64,000 nt of DNA from NCBI RefSeq assembly GCF_003402415.2, contig NZ_AP036014.1, positions 1,302,001 to 1,366,000 of the forward strand. The letters run 5' to 3'. Made by a program: the position numbers and the translations under genes. Shown piece by piece: positions 1 through 13,682 of this stretch. The notes beneath the pieces are model-generated. The model searched no databases, was not told where the DNA came from, and saw nothing but the letters and a program-made list of their open reading frames with translations. Numbering within the stretch: the first letter of the stretch is position 1; each line of letters begins with the position of its first letter. Source of the stretch: Cupidesulfovibrio sp000226255 (lineage in GTDB: Bacteria; Desulfobacterota; Desulfovibrionia; Desulfovibrionales; Desulfovibrionaceae).

Positions 1-2907
1 TTCCACGGCGGCGCGCAGGCCGCTGCGGGTCAGGGGCTTTTCCAGCGTTTCGGTGCACCCGGCGGCCAGCATGCGGTCGGCCTGGGCCTCGTGCGCCACC
101 AGCGCCAGCACCGGCACCGGGGCAAGGTCGTGCTCCTGCTCGAAGGCGCGGATGGAGGCCACGGCCGCCACGATGTCGTCCTCCGGCATGTCGCCGTCCA
201 TGATCACCAGTCCGGAAGGCGCGCGCCGGTACAGGATGCCCGCCTCGGTGGCCCCGCGCGCCTCCAGCGGCGCGTGCGGCAGCCCCTCCAGGAAAAAGGC
301 CAAGAGCTGGCGGTTGCTGGGCACGTCGTCGGCCACGATCACCTGCAACGGGCGGCGCGGCGTTATCGGGCCAAGGTGCAGTTGGTCCGCCGCCGTGACG
401 GCGTCGGGTATGGGCCGGGCCACGCGCAGGTCGTCGGTCAGATCCACGCCTACGAAGGGACGGGGGGCGGTGGCGTCGCCCGAAAGGGCCACCAGCCGCG
501 CGGTGAACGACACGGTGGTGCCCTGGCCCCGCCCGCTTTCCACGGTCAGGGTGCCCCCGGCGGCGTCGGCCATTTCCCACGCGCGGGCCAGCGCGCTGAC
601 GCTGCGCTTGTGCGGCGGCGCGCCCGCGCCGGAATCGCTGACGGTGAACAGCAGGTGGCCGGGGTCGGTGCTGTCGGGCACGCGGCGCACCGACATGTGC
701 ACGGAGCCCTTGTCCGTGGAGCGCACCGAACTTTCGGCCAGCAGGCGCAGCAGTTCGCCCAGCTGACCCGCGTCGCCTTCATACAGCTGCGAAAGATGGG
801 GAGCCATGAACCATGAGATGGCCAGGCCCTTGCGTTCCGCGCGGTCGGCCACGGCGTCGTGGGCGTCGCGCAGCATGCGTTGCAGGTCGAACACGGCGCG
901 GCGCGGCGCGGTGCGCAACGGCGCGGCCACGCGGCCGAGATCACCGGCGATGGACGCAAGCTCGCGCCCGGCGGCGGCCACGGCCTCGGCGTGGCTGCGG
1001 GCCGCCGGGGGCAGCGCGCAGTTTTCCAGGCCGTCCAGTTCCTGCAACATGGCGTCGATGGGGCCGAGCAGGCTTTCTTCCATGCGGGCCAGCGCCAGCG
1101 GGTCGAGGGCATGGTTCGGGGCGTGGCCCGGGCTGAAGCGGCTCTGTTCGGCATGGTCCCGGCTCGTACGGGCGGCGGCATCTTCGTCCGCATCCGGTCC
1201 GTAGCCGGTGGCAACGTCCGCCATGCCAGCGGCGGCTGCGGCACGGGCCATGCGCCGCGAGCCGCGCGGCGCGGGGGCGTCCCCCAGTTCGGGCAGCACG
1301 TCGCCCAGGGAAAGCTCCAACGGTTCGTCGCCCGCGCCGTCATCGTCAAAGGGGTGAAGGGAATGGAGGGGATGTTCGGCTGCGTGCGACTGCCCGTCAT
1401 GCCCGTCATTCCCGTCATGGCGGTCATGGCGGGCACCCCCGCCAAGGCGGGCCGGGGCAGACGTTTCGCCGCGCAGTTCTTCGGCCGGAATCAGGCGCAG
1501 GGTGGGTTCGTCGGCCAGCGGGTCGTCCAGGTCGGGCCGTTCGGCCGCCGGGCTCTTGCGCACGCGGTAGCCGCGTCCGCCGGTCAGCGAACCCTCGGCC
1601 TCGGCCGGGCGCGGGGTGCCGGTGCCCGCCACCAGCAGGGCCAGCAGGGCAAGGCCCCACAGCGGGGCCGTGGATATCCACACGGCGGGAACCGGCGAGG
1701 CCAGCCCCACGATGCCCACTCCGGCCCCGGCCAGCGCGGCCAGGCACCCGGTAAGGAAACGGCGCGACCCCGGCAGCTTGCGGACCTTGCAGGACACCGC
1801 CGCAGGCAGCACCAGCACCAGCAGCAGGGGCCACAGCGCCAGCAGGCGCGATGTCCAGGCCATGCCCGGCACCAGCGGCAGCAGGGCCAGCACCGCACCG
1901 GCCAGCGAGACAACGCGCAATTGCAGGTCGGCCCTGGGGGCATGGTCGCTGGTGCGCAACAGGTGCCGCCCCACGTGGGGCAGCAGCATCAGGGCAAGAC
2001 CTGGCGCCAGCACGCCAGGCAGGCCGCGCAGCGGCACGTATCCTGCGGGCGTGGGCGGTTGCCCGGCCACGGCCTGGGCCAGTACGGCGGCGGCGAACAG
2101 GCTGGTCCACAGCCGCCATTCCCCCCGCTCGAAAAGGCCGCGCAGCAGGCACAAGGCCAGCACCGCCACCAGCACGCCGATCACCAGCGGGCGGGCCAGG
2201 GCGTCGTTGTTGGATGCGGCGTTCTGGGCGGTGCGCAGCATGGGCGCGAACCACGGGCCCGGCACGCCGTCCAGCTTCACGTACACCGGCACGGGCTTGC
2301 CTACCGGGTCGGGCAGGGTGAACACGTTGCCGCCCTCGGGGCTTTGCGCCTGCCATTCGTTGGGCTCGCCGGGCTGGTTGCGCTTGGCCAGGAACAGGGT
2401 CGCCCGGCCAGGCAGGTCGCGCCCGAGGTCGAGCAGCAACTGTCGGTTCTGGCCGTTGGCGGGTTGGGCGGCCAGCGTCAGGCGCAGCCAGGTGGAACCG
2501 GAGCGAAGCAGGGGCAGGCCGTTGCCCAGCGGGGCGAAACCGGCCTGATGCGAGGGCGAGAGCAGTTCATCCACGCTGAGCGCGCCGGTGGGGTCCACCA
2601 TGAACTCCAGAAACGGGGTCAGCGGCTGGGTGGCGAGCAGGGAAGAGGTGTCCAGCGCGCGCGTGGCGTTGACCGACGCGGGGGGGGCGGCCGGGGCCGG
2701 GGCGTCGGCGCGTGTGGCGTTGGACGTGGCGGCGGGAGCGGCCGTGGCGGCCTGCGCGGGTGGGATCGCCCATGCCGCGAGGCACCAGGCCAGCAGCAGC
2801 CATGCGGCCATTGGCGGCAGAATGGCGCGGCGGCCAGAGGAATATGTATGGAGCGACGGGACGCGGGGCGAGCGGGTGGCCGAGTCGATGGTCGGGGCGT
2901 GCGGCAT
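1..2907 (-). CDS. Hybrid sensor protein with degenerate kinase core (7TMR-DISM-like), 3' end outside window
   Basis: One open frame runs from an ATG at 2907 to base 1 without a stop, so at least 969 residues are encoded and the C-terminus lies beyond the left edge. Residues about 33-54 form a signal or anchor segment. A periplasmic beta-sandwich with the STWLRLTL pattern of 7TMR-DISM receptors follows, then several membrane helices (about 240-450), a long linker, and kinase-like domains. The expected H-box reads MEESLLGP (609-616), with Glu where the phospho-accepting His should be. The N-box Asn is also replaced by Glu (about E725), while the DSGAGAP glycine box is kept. The C-terminal receiver has its acidic pair, phospho-Asp D904 in MDGDMPE and the LEKPL lysine. 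I infer a signalling pseudokinase, or a kinase that works with a partner. The linker carries an HDRHDGNDGHDG repeat made by a 9-bp DNA repeat. Confidence 0.8.
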   Translation of the reverse strand, partial: MPHAPTIDSATRSPRVPSLHTYSSGRRAILPPMAAWLLLAWCLAAWAIPPAQAATAAPAATSNATRADAPAPAAPPASVNATRALDTSSLLATQPLTPFLEFMVDPTGALSVDELLSPSHQAGFAPLGNGLPLLRSGSTWLRLTLAAQPANGQNRQLLLDLGRDLPGRATLFLAKRNQPGEPNEWQAQSPEGGNVFTLPDPVGKPVPVYVKLDGVPGPWFAPMLRTAQNAASNNDALARPLVIGVLVAVLALCLLRGLFERGEWRLWTSLFAAAVLAQAVAGQPPTPAGYVPLRGLPGVLAPGLALMLLPHVGRHLLRTSDHAPRADLQLRVVSLAGAVLALLPLVPGMAWTSRLLALWPLLLVLVLPAAVSCKVRKLPGSRRFLTGCLAALAGAGVGIVGLASPVPAVWISTAPLWGLALLALLVAGTGTPRPAEAEGSLTGGRGYRVRKSPAAERPDLDDPLADEPTLRLIPAEELRGETSAPARLGGGARHDRHDGNDGHDGQSHAAEHPLHSLHPFDDDGAGDEPLELSLGDVLPELGDAPAPRGSRRMARAAAAAGMADVATGYGPDADEDAAARTSRDHAEQSRFSPGHAPNHALDPLALARMEESLLGPIDAMLQELDGLENCALPPAARSHAEAVAAAGRELASIAGDLGRVAAPLRTAPRRAVFDLQRMLRDAHDAVADRAERKGLAISWFMAPHLSQLYEGDAGQLGELLRLLAESSVRSTDKGSVHMSVRRVPDSTDPGHLLFTVSDSGAGAPPHKRSVSALARAWEMADAAGGTLTVESGRGQGTTVSFTARLVALSGDATAPRPFVGVDLTDDLRVARPIPDAVTAADQLHLGPITPRRPLQVIVADDVPSNRQLLAFFLEGLPHAPLEARGATEAGILYRRAPSGLVIMDGDMPEDDIVAAVASIRAFEQEHDLAPVPVLALVAHEAQADRMLAAGCTETLEKPLTRSGLRAAVE

Positions 2908-3273
2908 GGTTCCGTGGGCGCGCGGGGCGCGCGGGTTGCGTGTTGACCGTGCGCGGCGCGGCGCTAGGGCCGCGCCCCATCGGACCATAGCGCACTTCGG
3001 CATGGGGGGCGAGTGGAAATCAAGGCCCGGCGCGGCAGCCGGGCCAGCCGTGGGCCGGCTGCCGCGCAGCGGGGGGGGATGCATGGGGGGCAGTGTTGCG
3101 GCTGGGGCCGTACGGAAGGGACATGCGATTGCGAGACCGGGGGGCCATGGGGCGGGGCTGCCGGGCCGGGGCGTCAACGGCCGCAGGCGCCCCGTGCACG
3201 GGGCGGAAACGAAAAACGCGCGACGGCTCATGGCCGCCGCGCGCATCCGCACGGTGCAGGCGGGGCGTTCGCC
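2908..3273. other. Intergenic region, sensor gene to TPR gene
   Basis: About 366 bases without a convincing gene. It is GC-rich, with G runs near 3069-3100. The only clear element is the terminator of the TPR gene. Its upstream part should hold the promoter of the sensor gene, but I could not pick one out. Confidence 0.5.
3211..3242 (-). terminator. Rho-independent terminator after TPR gene
   Basis: On the minus strand a 10-bp stem (GCGCGGCGGC with GCCGTCGCGC, one G-U pair, loop CATGA) is followed by GTTTTTCGTTT. It lies about 30 bases past the stop of the TPR gene. Confidence 0.8.
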
Positions 3274-3921
3274 CTACTTGTTCTGCTGCTGCAACGACTG
3301 CATCATTTCCTTCAACGGCTGGCCGTTGGGGGCCTTGGCGTCGGGGTTGATGGCCAGCAGATCGCGCCATGCCTTCAGGGCGTCGTCCTTCCGTTCCAGA
3401 TCGAAGTACAGCACGATGCCCTTGTTGAAGCGGGCGATCTGGTGCTTGGGATTGATGGCGATGGCCTTCTCGAAGGTGGCCAGGGCCCGGTCGTGCTGAT
3501 GGTCCTCGCGGTACATCACGCCAAGGTCGGTGAGCACGTCGGCGTCGCCCGGCTTGAGCGCCAGCGACTTCTCGTAAGCGGGAATGGCCTTCTTGGGCTG
3601 GTCGGTGTCGAAGTACAGGTGCCCCAGCTTGGTCCACGCGGCCACGTCGTTGGGGTCCTTCAGCACGGCCTGCTCCATCTCCAGGATGCGGGCCATGACG
3701 TCGGGCGCGATCTGGTTGGCCGCGCCGCCCTGTGCCTGCTGGCTGGGGGCGGACACCGCGCGCTTTTCCGGCGCGGGGGAAGGCGTATACATGCTCGCCC
3801 CCTGCACGCCAAGGAATGCGCCGACGATCAGCGCCACGGCCACGGCCATGTACATGGTGGACTTGCGGACGTATGCGTCGTCCTGCTGCTGGCGGCCTTG
3901 TGCGCGGTGGGTCTGGGACAT
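3274..3921 (-). CDS. Membrane-anchored TPR-repeat protein
   Basis: 215 residues from the ATG at 3921, chosen because GGAG lies 5 bases upstream; a longer in-frame start exists at 4095 but has no support. One membrane helix near residues 24-40 is followed by a flexible Pro/Ala/Gln segment and at least three TPR units with the usual W..LG..Y and A...Y..AL.L.P patterns (about 85-190). The tail is Gln-rich. TPR proteins of this type are scaffolds for protein-protein contacts; the partner cannot be told from the context. It is transcribed divergently from the rRNA operon and ends at its own terminator. It resembles cytochrome-biogenesis TPR proteins only in general layout, so no specific function is claimed. 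Confidence 0.85.
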   Translation of the reverse strand: MSQTHRAQGRQQQDDAYVRKSTMYMAVAVALIVGAFLGVQGASMYTPSPAPEKRAVSAPSQQAQGGAANQIAPDVMARILEMEQAVLKDPNDVAAWTKLGHLYFDTDQPKKAIPAYEKSLALKPGDADVLTDLGVMYREDHQHDRALATFEKAIAINPKHQIARFNKGIVLYFDLERKDDALKAWRDLLAINPDAKAPNGQPLKEMMQSLQQQNK

Positions 3922-4135
3922 GGATGCTCCATTCTTATGATGAAAGTGGGCGGCCGGGCGCGCGGTCCGCAAGCGGTCGGCGAGCCCGGCCCGGAGGGCA
4001 GTGTTACCCGCCCGCGTTCTTTCCGGCAAGAGGTGCGGGGCAGAACGGGGAGAATGTGCTCGTTTTGATTCGCCATTTACTGTCTGCAATATCATTATGT
4101 TGCATGGAAGTTTCGGATTGTCCGCAAAAACCGTG

Positions 4136-4165
4136 TTGACACCTGCCCGTGTCTTGGCCTAGATA
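4136..4165 (+). promoter_or_regulatory. rrn promoter P1 (sigma70 type)
   Basis: TTGACA at 4136-4141 and TAGATA at 4160-4165, spacer 18. It lies about 340 bases before 16S. Confidence 0.7.
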
Positions 4166-4319
4166 CCCCCTTCGCCGCGACCGACTGCTCCTGGCGTTCA
4201 GCAAGGGGCAAACGGACAAGGCACTGCTCATTTTCAGCCCAAGCCGATGCTGCTTTCCTCGCCCATCAATGGGGCGGGCGGGTTCCCCGAAGAAAAATCG
4301 GGAAAAACGAAAAAAGCGG

Positions 4320-4349
4320 TTGACACCTGGCGGGGCGCTGGGGCATACA
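4320..4349 (+). promoter_or_regulatory. rrn promoter P2 (sigma70 type)
   Basis: TTGACA at 4320-4325 and CATACA at 4344-4349, spacer 18. The same TTGACACCTG context as P1 suggests a duplicated promoter. An A-rich stretch (4291-4315) just upstream could act as an UP element. Confidence 0.7.
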
Positions 4350-4403
4350 TGCTCCTCGCCGCGCCGGGAAGCCCCGGCGGGGCGGCGGTCTCCAGATGAC
4401 CGG

Positions 4404-4415
4404 GTTCTTTGACAA
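4404..4415 (+). promoter_or_regulatory. boxA-like antitermination element of the rrn leader
   Basis: GTTCTTTGACAA resembles the rRNA boxA consensus. Related TTCTTTGA / CTCTTTGA copies recur in the 16S-tRNA spacer (about 6114) and just before 23S (about 6463), as expected for Nus-factor boxA sites. Confidence 0.55.
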
Positions 4416-4434
4416 GTAAATAGCGAGTCGGGAA
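4413..4434 (+). repeat. 5' arm of the 16S processing stem
   Basis: This 22-base arm pairs with 6066-6087 with a single U-G wobble. It forms the long helix that loops out 16S and is the expected RNase III substrate. Confidence 0.85.
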
Positions 4435-4508
4435 GGAATCAGCCTTTACGATAAGTAATCAATCGTGCGGGTGTCCCAATTACGGGATGTTCGTGCGACT
4501 TCAGTTTT

Positions 4509-6058
<1,550 letters not shown>

Positions 6059-6065
6059 CAGAAAA

Positions 6066-6087
6066 TTCCCGACTCGCTGTTTACTTG
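6066..6087 (+). repeat. 3' arm of the 16S processing stem
   Basis: Complement of 4413-4434 (21 Watson-Crick pairs plus one wobble). Confidence 0.85.
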
Positions 6088-6166
6088 CAAGGAACCGGTC
6101 TTTTGGCCGTGTGTTCTTTGAAGCAACCGTGAAAGAAGTGTGGGCCGCGCGCCCATCTTCGCCGAT

Positions 6167-6243
<77 letters not shown>

Positions 6244-6276
6244 CGTATCAGGGCGCGCGAGACGCCTGAGTGGACC

Positions 6277-6352
6277 GGGGGTGTAGCTCAGCTGGGAGAG
6301 CACCTGCCTTGCAAGCAGGGGGTCATCGGTTCGATTCCGTTCACCTCCACCA
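6277..6352 (+). tRNA. tRNA-Ala (TGC)
   Basis: A 76-base cloverleaf with acceptor GGGGGTG/CACCTCC, anticodon TGC in CTTGCAA, T-arm GGTTCGATTCC and an encoded CCA. Ile-Ala is the classic pair of the rRNA spacer. Confidence 0.96.
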
Positions 6353-6504
6353 TTCGGTTCCGGTTGTTTTGATCTTTGACAGTCGCATGTTTGACAGCAG
6401 TCACGAGGTATATCTTCGTGGATGTCATTCAGGCATGCGCCTGGCTCACCCTTCGGGGTGCGCTCTTTGAAAATTGAATAGGGTTGGAAAGGAAGTTCGA
6501 AGAG

Positions 6505-9428
<2,924 letters not shown>

Positions 9429-9532
9429 TTCTTCTCTACACTTCCTTTCCACCCTGTTTGATTACATCTTTCGGTCCCGGCCGATGTGGCGGCGCTCAAT
9501 AGCCAGCCTTGCCGGACGGTGACCAGAAATTT

Positions 9533-9651
9533 GTGCTGGTGTCCATGGAGGAGGGGGTACACCCGATCCCATTCCGAACTCGGAAGTTAAGCCCTCCATC
9601 GCCGATGATACTGCGTACTCTTGCGTGGGAAAGTAGGCCGATGCCAGCACT
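9533..9651 (+). rRNA. rrf: 5S ribosomal RNA
   Basis: Terminal helix GTGCTGG with CCAGCAC. The conserved blocks ACACCCGATCCCATTCCGAA and AAGTTAAGC are present. Length is about 118 bases. Confidence 0.93.
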
Positions 9652-9662
9652 TATTTTCAAAA

Positions 9663-9684
9663 GGGATGCGACAAACCGCATCCC
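9663..9684 (+). terminator. Hairpin after 5S
   Basis: Perfect 8-bp stem GGGATGCG/CGCATCCC with loop ACAAAC just past 5S. There is no U tract, so it may be a processing or first-stop hairpin ahead of the stronger one downstream. Confidence 0.45.
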
Positions 9685-9693
9685 GACCCATCA

Positions 9694-9731
9694 CGCAAAG
9701 GCCCCGGTGAGAAATCACCGGGGCCTTTGCG
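9694..9731 (+). terminator. rrn operon terminator
   Basis: Perfect 17-bp stem (CGCAAAGGCCCCGGTGA with its complement, loop GAAA) followed by CGTTTGTG. The outer AAAGG..CCCGG design recurs in the tRNA-Leu terminator at 47816-47843. Confidence 0.75.
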
Positions 9732-9949
9732 CGTTTGTGACAGGACGCGAGGGGGCGGGGGTTAGGAGCGTATTGGGCGAGTTTGTCGGCCTGCCTGTGG
9801 CGTTTGCCCACTTCCGTGTCGTTGCACTGCGGCGAAAATGGGGCCGGGCTGTTCGATGGATGCCTTCTGGGCTGTCAGCCGTGAAATTGCAAGGGAAGGC
9901 GCACATTCCGCCGTCCCTTTGTCTTTGGAAACGTGCCTCCAACTACCGC

Positions 9950-10894
9950 TCATCGGATCATCTGCGAAAGCACCATGTCGTCGATGTCGGTACGCATTTG
10001 CAGCCAGAGCGGCAGATGGTCGGACATCTGGTAGGTGAAGTCCGTCTTGCTCATGCCGGGGAAAAGCGCGTCGATGCCTGCTTCGCTCCCGTAGAAGTCC
10101 AGCACCCCGCCCGTGTTGGCGAAGTTTTCCGGGTAGGTGGGGTAGTGCAGGATCTGGTCGTAGCGCTTGTCCTTTTCCAGATTGGAACCGTGCGATAGCC
10201 CGGCAAGCCCCTTGGGCAGGCACAGCCCCCTGGACGTCACCGCCTGGTACAGCGGCCCGGTCGTGTCCGGCACGTTGAAGTCGCCCATGACGATCACGTC
10301 GCGATCCACGGCCCATTTTTCCGCGCGCTTGGCGTCCACCCATTCCGCCAGCAGGCGCAGTTCCTTTTCGCGCCCTTCCTCCGTGCCCCACTGGATGTGC
10401 GCGGTGATGACCAGAAAATCGAAGTTGCCTGAAGCGAACGACGCCATGTACGGCGGCCGCCACCACGAGGATTCCGGCAGGTATTGCGTGCCCGTCTTCT
10501 TGCGCGGCGGCGTGGCGTTCGCGGCCATGCCCTTGAAGGCCACGCAGCGGGTGTCATGGATGAAGGCCACCCGTTCGCGATTGCCGCCCGCGTCGGGAAT
10601 CATGTCCGAGTACACCACCCGCCAGTACGGCCCCAGAATGTCCAGCACGCGCTTAAGGTCCGTCAGGTTGTCGCGCAGTTCCACCAGCCCCACCAGATCG
10701 AACTGACCGATGATCTCGGCGATGTAGTGCACGGCGGGTTCGGTCCGCCGTTTCTTGCCGAATTCACGGACGTTCCAGGTGGCGATGTTCAGCGTTTCGT
10801 CCACGCGCGAGGACGGGACTTTGGCCGCCTCCATGCGCGTGCGCAGTTCCAGAAGACCGGCCGCGATCTGCGGCGACACCTTGCCATGGAACAT
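9950..10894 (-). CDS. Endonuclease/exonuclease/phosphatase (EEP) family protein
   Basis: 314 residues; the ATG has AGGAGG about 8 bases upstream. EEP-fold signatures appear in order: ATWNVREF (metal-binding Asn, about residue 40), LVELRDN (catalytic Glu, about 72), TAHIQWG, MGDFNVPD (the GDFN motif, about 206) and the C-terminal SDHLPLW (catalytic His). All key residues of the DNase I / sphingomyelinase-like fold are present, so it should be an active metal-dependent phosphodiesterase or nuclease. There is no signal peptide, so it is probably cytoplasmic. The substrate cannot be deduced; many small bacterial members are uncharacterised. It is divergent from the inositol-phosphatase-family gene. 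Confidence 0.85.
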   Translation of the reverse strand: MFHGKVSPQIAAGLLELRTRMEAAKVPSSRVDETLNIATWNVREFGKKRRTEPAVHYIAEIIGQFDLVGLVELRDNLTDLKRVLDILGPYWRVVYSDMIPDAGGNRERVAFIHDTRCVAFKGMAANATPPRKKTGTQYLPESSWWRPPYMASFASGNFDFLVITAHIQWGTEEGREKELRLLAEWVDAKRAEKWAVDRDVIVMGDFNVPDTTGPLYQAVTSRGLCLPKGLAGLSHGSNLEKDKRYDQILHYPTYPENFANTGGVLDFYGSEAGIDALFPGMSKTDFTYQMSDHLPLWLQMRTDIDDMVLSQMIR

Positions 10895-11126
10895 GGTGCT
10901 GCCCTCCTGTGAAGAGCGGATGACGCTGCCCCGGAATGGCCGACAGCATTTCTCCCCTCTAGGGTGAGCGAGTATCGAATGCCATTATAAGCAAGGTGAT
11001 GGCGTGGTTCCCTCCGCGAACTCGTGATGGTAGGGAAGTGAGGCGGCCCTGCGGGCCGCGCCAGGTGTGCCGCGATGCCAATGGCCGGGGATGCCGTCTC
11101 GCAATCCTTCAGCATGGGATATCCAC

Positions 11127-11987
11127 ATGTCTTCCCCCTCGCCGTCCTGTTCTCCTCATTCCTTGCCGAGTGCGAATGCCGTTCACGATCTGGATATCGA
11201 TTCCGCGCTGGTCGTGGCGCTTGATGCCGCCAAGGCCGGGTGCGCCGTGCTGTCGCGCGGCCGTTCGCGGCTTGCCGGGCTGCGCACCGCCACCAAAAGC
11301 CCCGGTGATATCACCACGGAACTGGACGCGAGGTCCGAGGCGGCCATTTTCGCGCGCATCCGGCAGGCCTATCCGGAACATGCCCGTTTGGGCGAGGAGA
11401 CGGGCGAGGGAGCAGGCAATGCCGGGGCATCGCCGTACCGCTGGATTGTCGATCCGCTGGATGGAACGGTGAATTATGTGCACGGCATACCCTACTACGC
11501 GGTGTCGGTCGCGTTGGAAGTGGACGGGGCGGCGGTGCTCGGCGTGGTGGCAGACCCGGCCCGGCGCGAATTTTTCACGGCCGTGCGCGGCGGGGGGGCG
11601 TTTTGCAACGGGCGTCCGCTGAAAGTGGCCGGGCGTGCCCGCATGGACGAGGCCGTGATCGGCACCGTGGTGCCGCCGCCGAAGTGGCCGGGCATGGAGG
11701 CGTACCTTGCGCAGTTCTGCGCCGTGGCGCGCTGTGCGGCGGGAATGCGCCGTGGCGGCGCGGCCGCGCTGGACTTGGCTTACGTTGCCGCCGGGCGGTT
11801 GGACGGGTTCTTCGTGGTCAGTCTGAAGCGATGGGATTTGTCCGCCGGAGCCCTGCTGGTGCAGGAGGCGGGAGGGTGCGTGGCCGACATCGATGGCCAC
11901 CCGGACCCGTTGCACGCCAACCGGCTTGCCGCCGCCAACGGGGCGTTATTGCCCGTGCTGCTGGAGCGGCTGCGGGTACCCGCGTAG
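11127..11987 (+). CDS. Inositol monophosphatase family protein
   Basis: 286 residues from the ATG at 11127. Upstream in-frame ATGs at 11067 and 11091 also exist and the SD is weak for all of them. Family motifs are complete: LGEETGEG (metal-binding Glu), WIVDPLDGTVNYVHGIP (the DPLDGT Mg site) and the C-terminal WDLSAGALLVQEAGG (the WD motif). It should be a Mg-dependent, Li-sensitive-type phosphatase of inositol-1-phosphate or a related sugar or nucleotide phosphate (SuhB / HisN / CysQ relatives). Substrate is not decidable from sequence. It is monocistronic; the following MFS gene is convergent. Confidence 0.88.
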   Translation: MSSPSPSCSPHSLPSANAVHDLDIDSALVVALDAAKAGCAVLSRGRSRLAGLRTATKSPGDITTELDARSEAAIFARIRQAYPEHARLGEETGEGAGNAGASPYRWIVDPLDGTVNYVHGIPYYAVSVALEVDGAAVLGVVADPARREFFTAVRGGGAFCNGRPLKVAGRARMDEAVIGTVVPPPKWPGMEAYLAQFCAVARCAAGMRRGGAAALDLAYVAAGRLDGFFVVSLKRWDLSAGALLVQEAGGCVADIDGHPDPLHANRLAAANGALLPVLLERLRVPA

Positions 11988-12125
11988 GGGCGCGCGGGCT
12001 GCATCGGGCCGCGCAACGGCTGGCCGGGTTCCGCATGCGGCGCGGCTGCCTGCGGCCATGGGCCGGCACGCCACAAGGATGATCGGCCGGGGGGCAGGCG
12101 GACCCATCGGGCTCCGCCCTGCGCG

Positions 12126-13544
12126 TCAGCGGCCGCCCCGCGTCATGCCCTCGATGGCCGTGCCGCGTCTGCGCAGCCACAGCCCGAACCACAGCGCGTT
12201 GCCCAGGCAGACCACGCCCGCCAGCATGATGGCCCGCGAAGGCCCCACGGCGTGGGCCACCGCGCCCGCCAGCAGAGAGCCGAACGGCGCCATGCCGATG
12301 AACATCATGGAGAACAGCGCCATGACCCGCCCCCGGTAGGCATCGGGCGACATGGTCTGGAGCAGGGTGTTGGCAGAGGCCATCAGCACCACCATGCTCA
12401 AGCCCAGCGGCACCAGCACGGCCAGCGCGGGCCACACCGACCGGCACAGCGAGAAGGCGGTGAGGCTGGCCCCAAGGCCCGTGGCGGCGTACAGCACCCA
12501 CCGGAAAAGCCCCTTGCCGCTGCCGCGCGAGGCAAGGCCCAGCGCGCCCGCCAGCGCCCCCATGCCCACGGCCCCCATCAGCAGCCCCAGGGTAGAGGCG
12601 TCACCCCCCAGCACCTTGTCCGCCACCACGGGCATCAGCACGGAATACGTGATGCTGATGAGGCTTGTGGCCCCCACCAGCAGCAGAATGGTGCGGATGC
12701 CCTCGTGCCGCGCCGCGAACCCGAGGCCCTCGCGGATGCGCTGCAACGTCGAAGGTCCGGATGGAGGGGGCACGTGCGCTGGCAGACGCATCAGCAGCAG
12801 CCCGGCGATGACCGCGACGAAGCTGACGCCGTTGAGCAGGAAGCACCAGCCTTCGCCCACGGCGGACACCAGCAGGCCCGCCAGCGTGGGCCCCACCATG
12901 CGCGCCCCGTTGAACATGGACGAATTCAGGCCGATGGCGGCGGGCAGGTCTTCCCGCCCCACCATGTCCATGATGAAGGCGTGCCGCGCGGGCACATCGA
13001 AGGCGTTGACGATGCCGAGGCCCGTAGCCAGCACGAACACGTGCCACACCTGCACGAGGTCGGTCATGGTCAGCACGGCCGCCACGAGGGCCAGCAGCAT
13101 CGAGGCGACCTGCGTGCCGATGAGGATGGCGCGCTTGTCACGGCTGTCCGCCAGCGCGCCGCCGAACACCGAGAGCGCGAAGACGGGTATCTGCCCGGCA
13201 AATCCCAGCGTGCCCAGGGCCAGACTGGAACCGCTCAACCGGTACACCAGCCACGCCTGGGCCATGGACTGCATCCAGGTGCCCAGCAGCGATACGGCCT
13301 GCCCGGCGAAGAACAACCGGTAGTTGCGGTGGCGGAATACGCGCAGCAGGCCGCTGCGGCCAGATGCGCCGGTAAGGCTGGCGGCCTCGTTGTCCCCGGG
13401 GGACGGCGGGGCATGCGCCGGTTCTCCCGCCGATGGCGCCGGCCCTTGCTGTTCGCCGGGGGCGTGATGGACGTGGGGAGCGTGCACTGGAGGCATGTGG
13501 GGTCCGTGGTCGTTTGGCGTGCGAAGGAGGCCGCGTAACAGCAC
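12126..13544 (-). CDS. MFS transporter (DHA3 / enterobactin-exporter-like)
   Basis: 472 residues if the GTG at 13544 is used; an in-frame ATG at 13496 is the alternative, and neither has a clear SD. About 12 membrane helices follow a His/Pro-rich cytoplasmic N-terminus. Helix 1 region FFAGQAVSLLGTWMQSMAQAWLVY and the loop 2-3 motif GGALADSRDKRAILIG are typical of the MFS_3/EntS group of drug or siderophore exporters. Direction of transport (efflux) is inferred from family. No partner gene is adjacent. Confidence 0.82.
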   Translation of the reverse strand: MLLRGLLRTPNDHGPHMPPVHAPHVHHAPGEQQGPAPSAGEPAHAPPSPGDNEAASLTGASGRSGLLRVFRHRNYRLFFAGQAVSLLGTWMQSMAQAWLVYRLSGSSLALGTLGFAGQIPVFALSVFGGALADSRDKRAILIGTQVASMLLALVAAVLTMTDLVQVWHVFVLATGLGIVNAFDVPARHAFIMDMVGREDLPAAIGLNSSMFNGARMVGPTLAGLLVSAVGEGWCFLLNGVSFVAVIAGLLLMRLPAHVPPPSGPSTLQRIREGLGFAARHEGIRTILLLVGATSLISITYSVLMPVVADKVLGGDASTLGLLMGAVGMGALAGALGLASRGSGKGLFRWVLYAATGLGASLTAFSLCRSVWPALAVLVPLGLSMVVLMASANTLLQTMSPDAYRGRVMALFSMMFIGMAPFGSLLAGAVAHAVGPSRAIMLAGVVCLGNALWFGLWLRRRGTAIEGMTRGGR

Positions 13545-13682
13545 ATCATGGCGCGCCAGCGGGGCGCATTCACCGCGTAGCCTGCGGGCTGCCGTGCCCG
13601 CTTTCCTGACCCGCCCGTCGCGCCTGTCCTGTCTGATTTGGCCGTCGCGCCGTCGCGCCTGCCGCCCGCCGGACGTGCGGCG

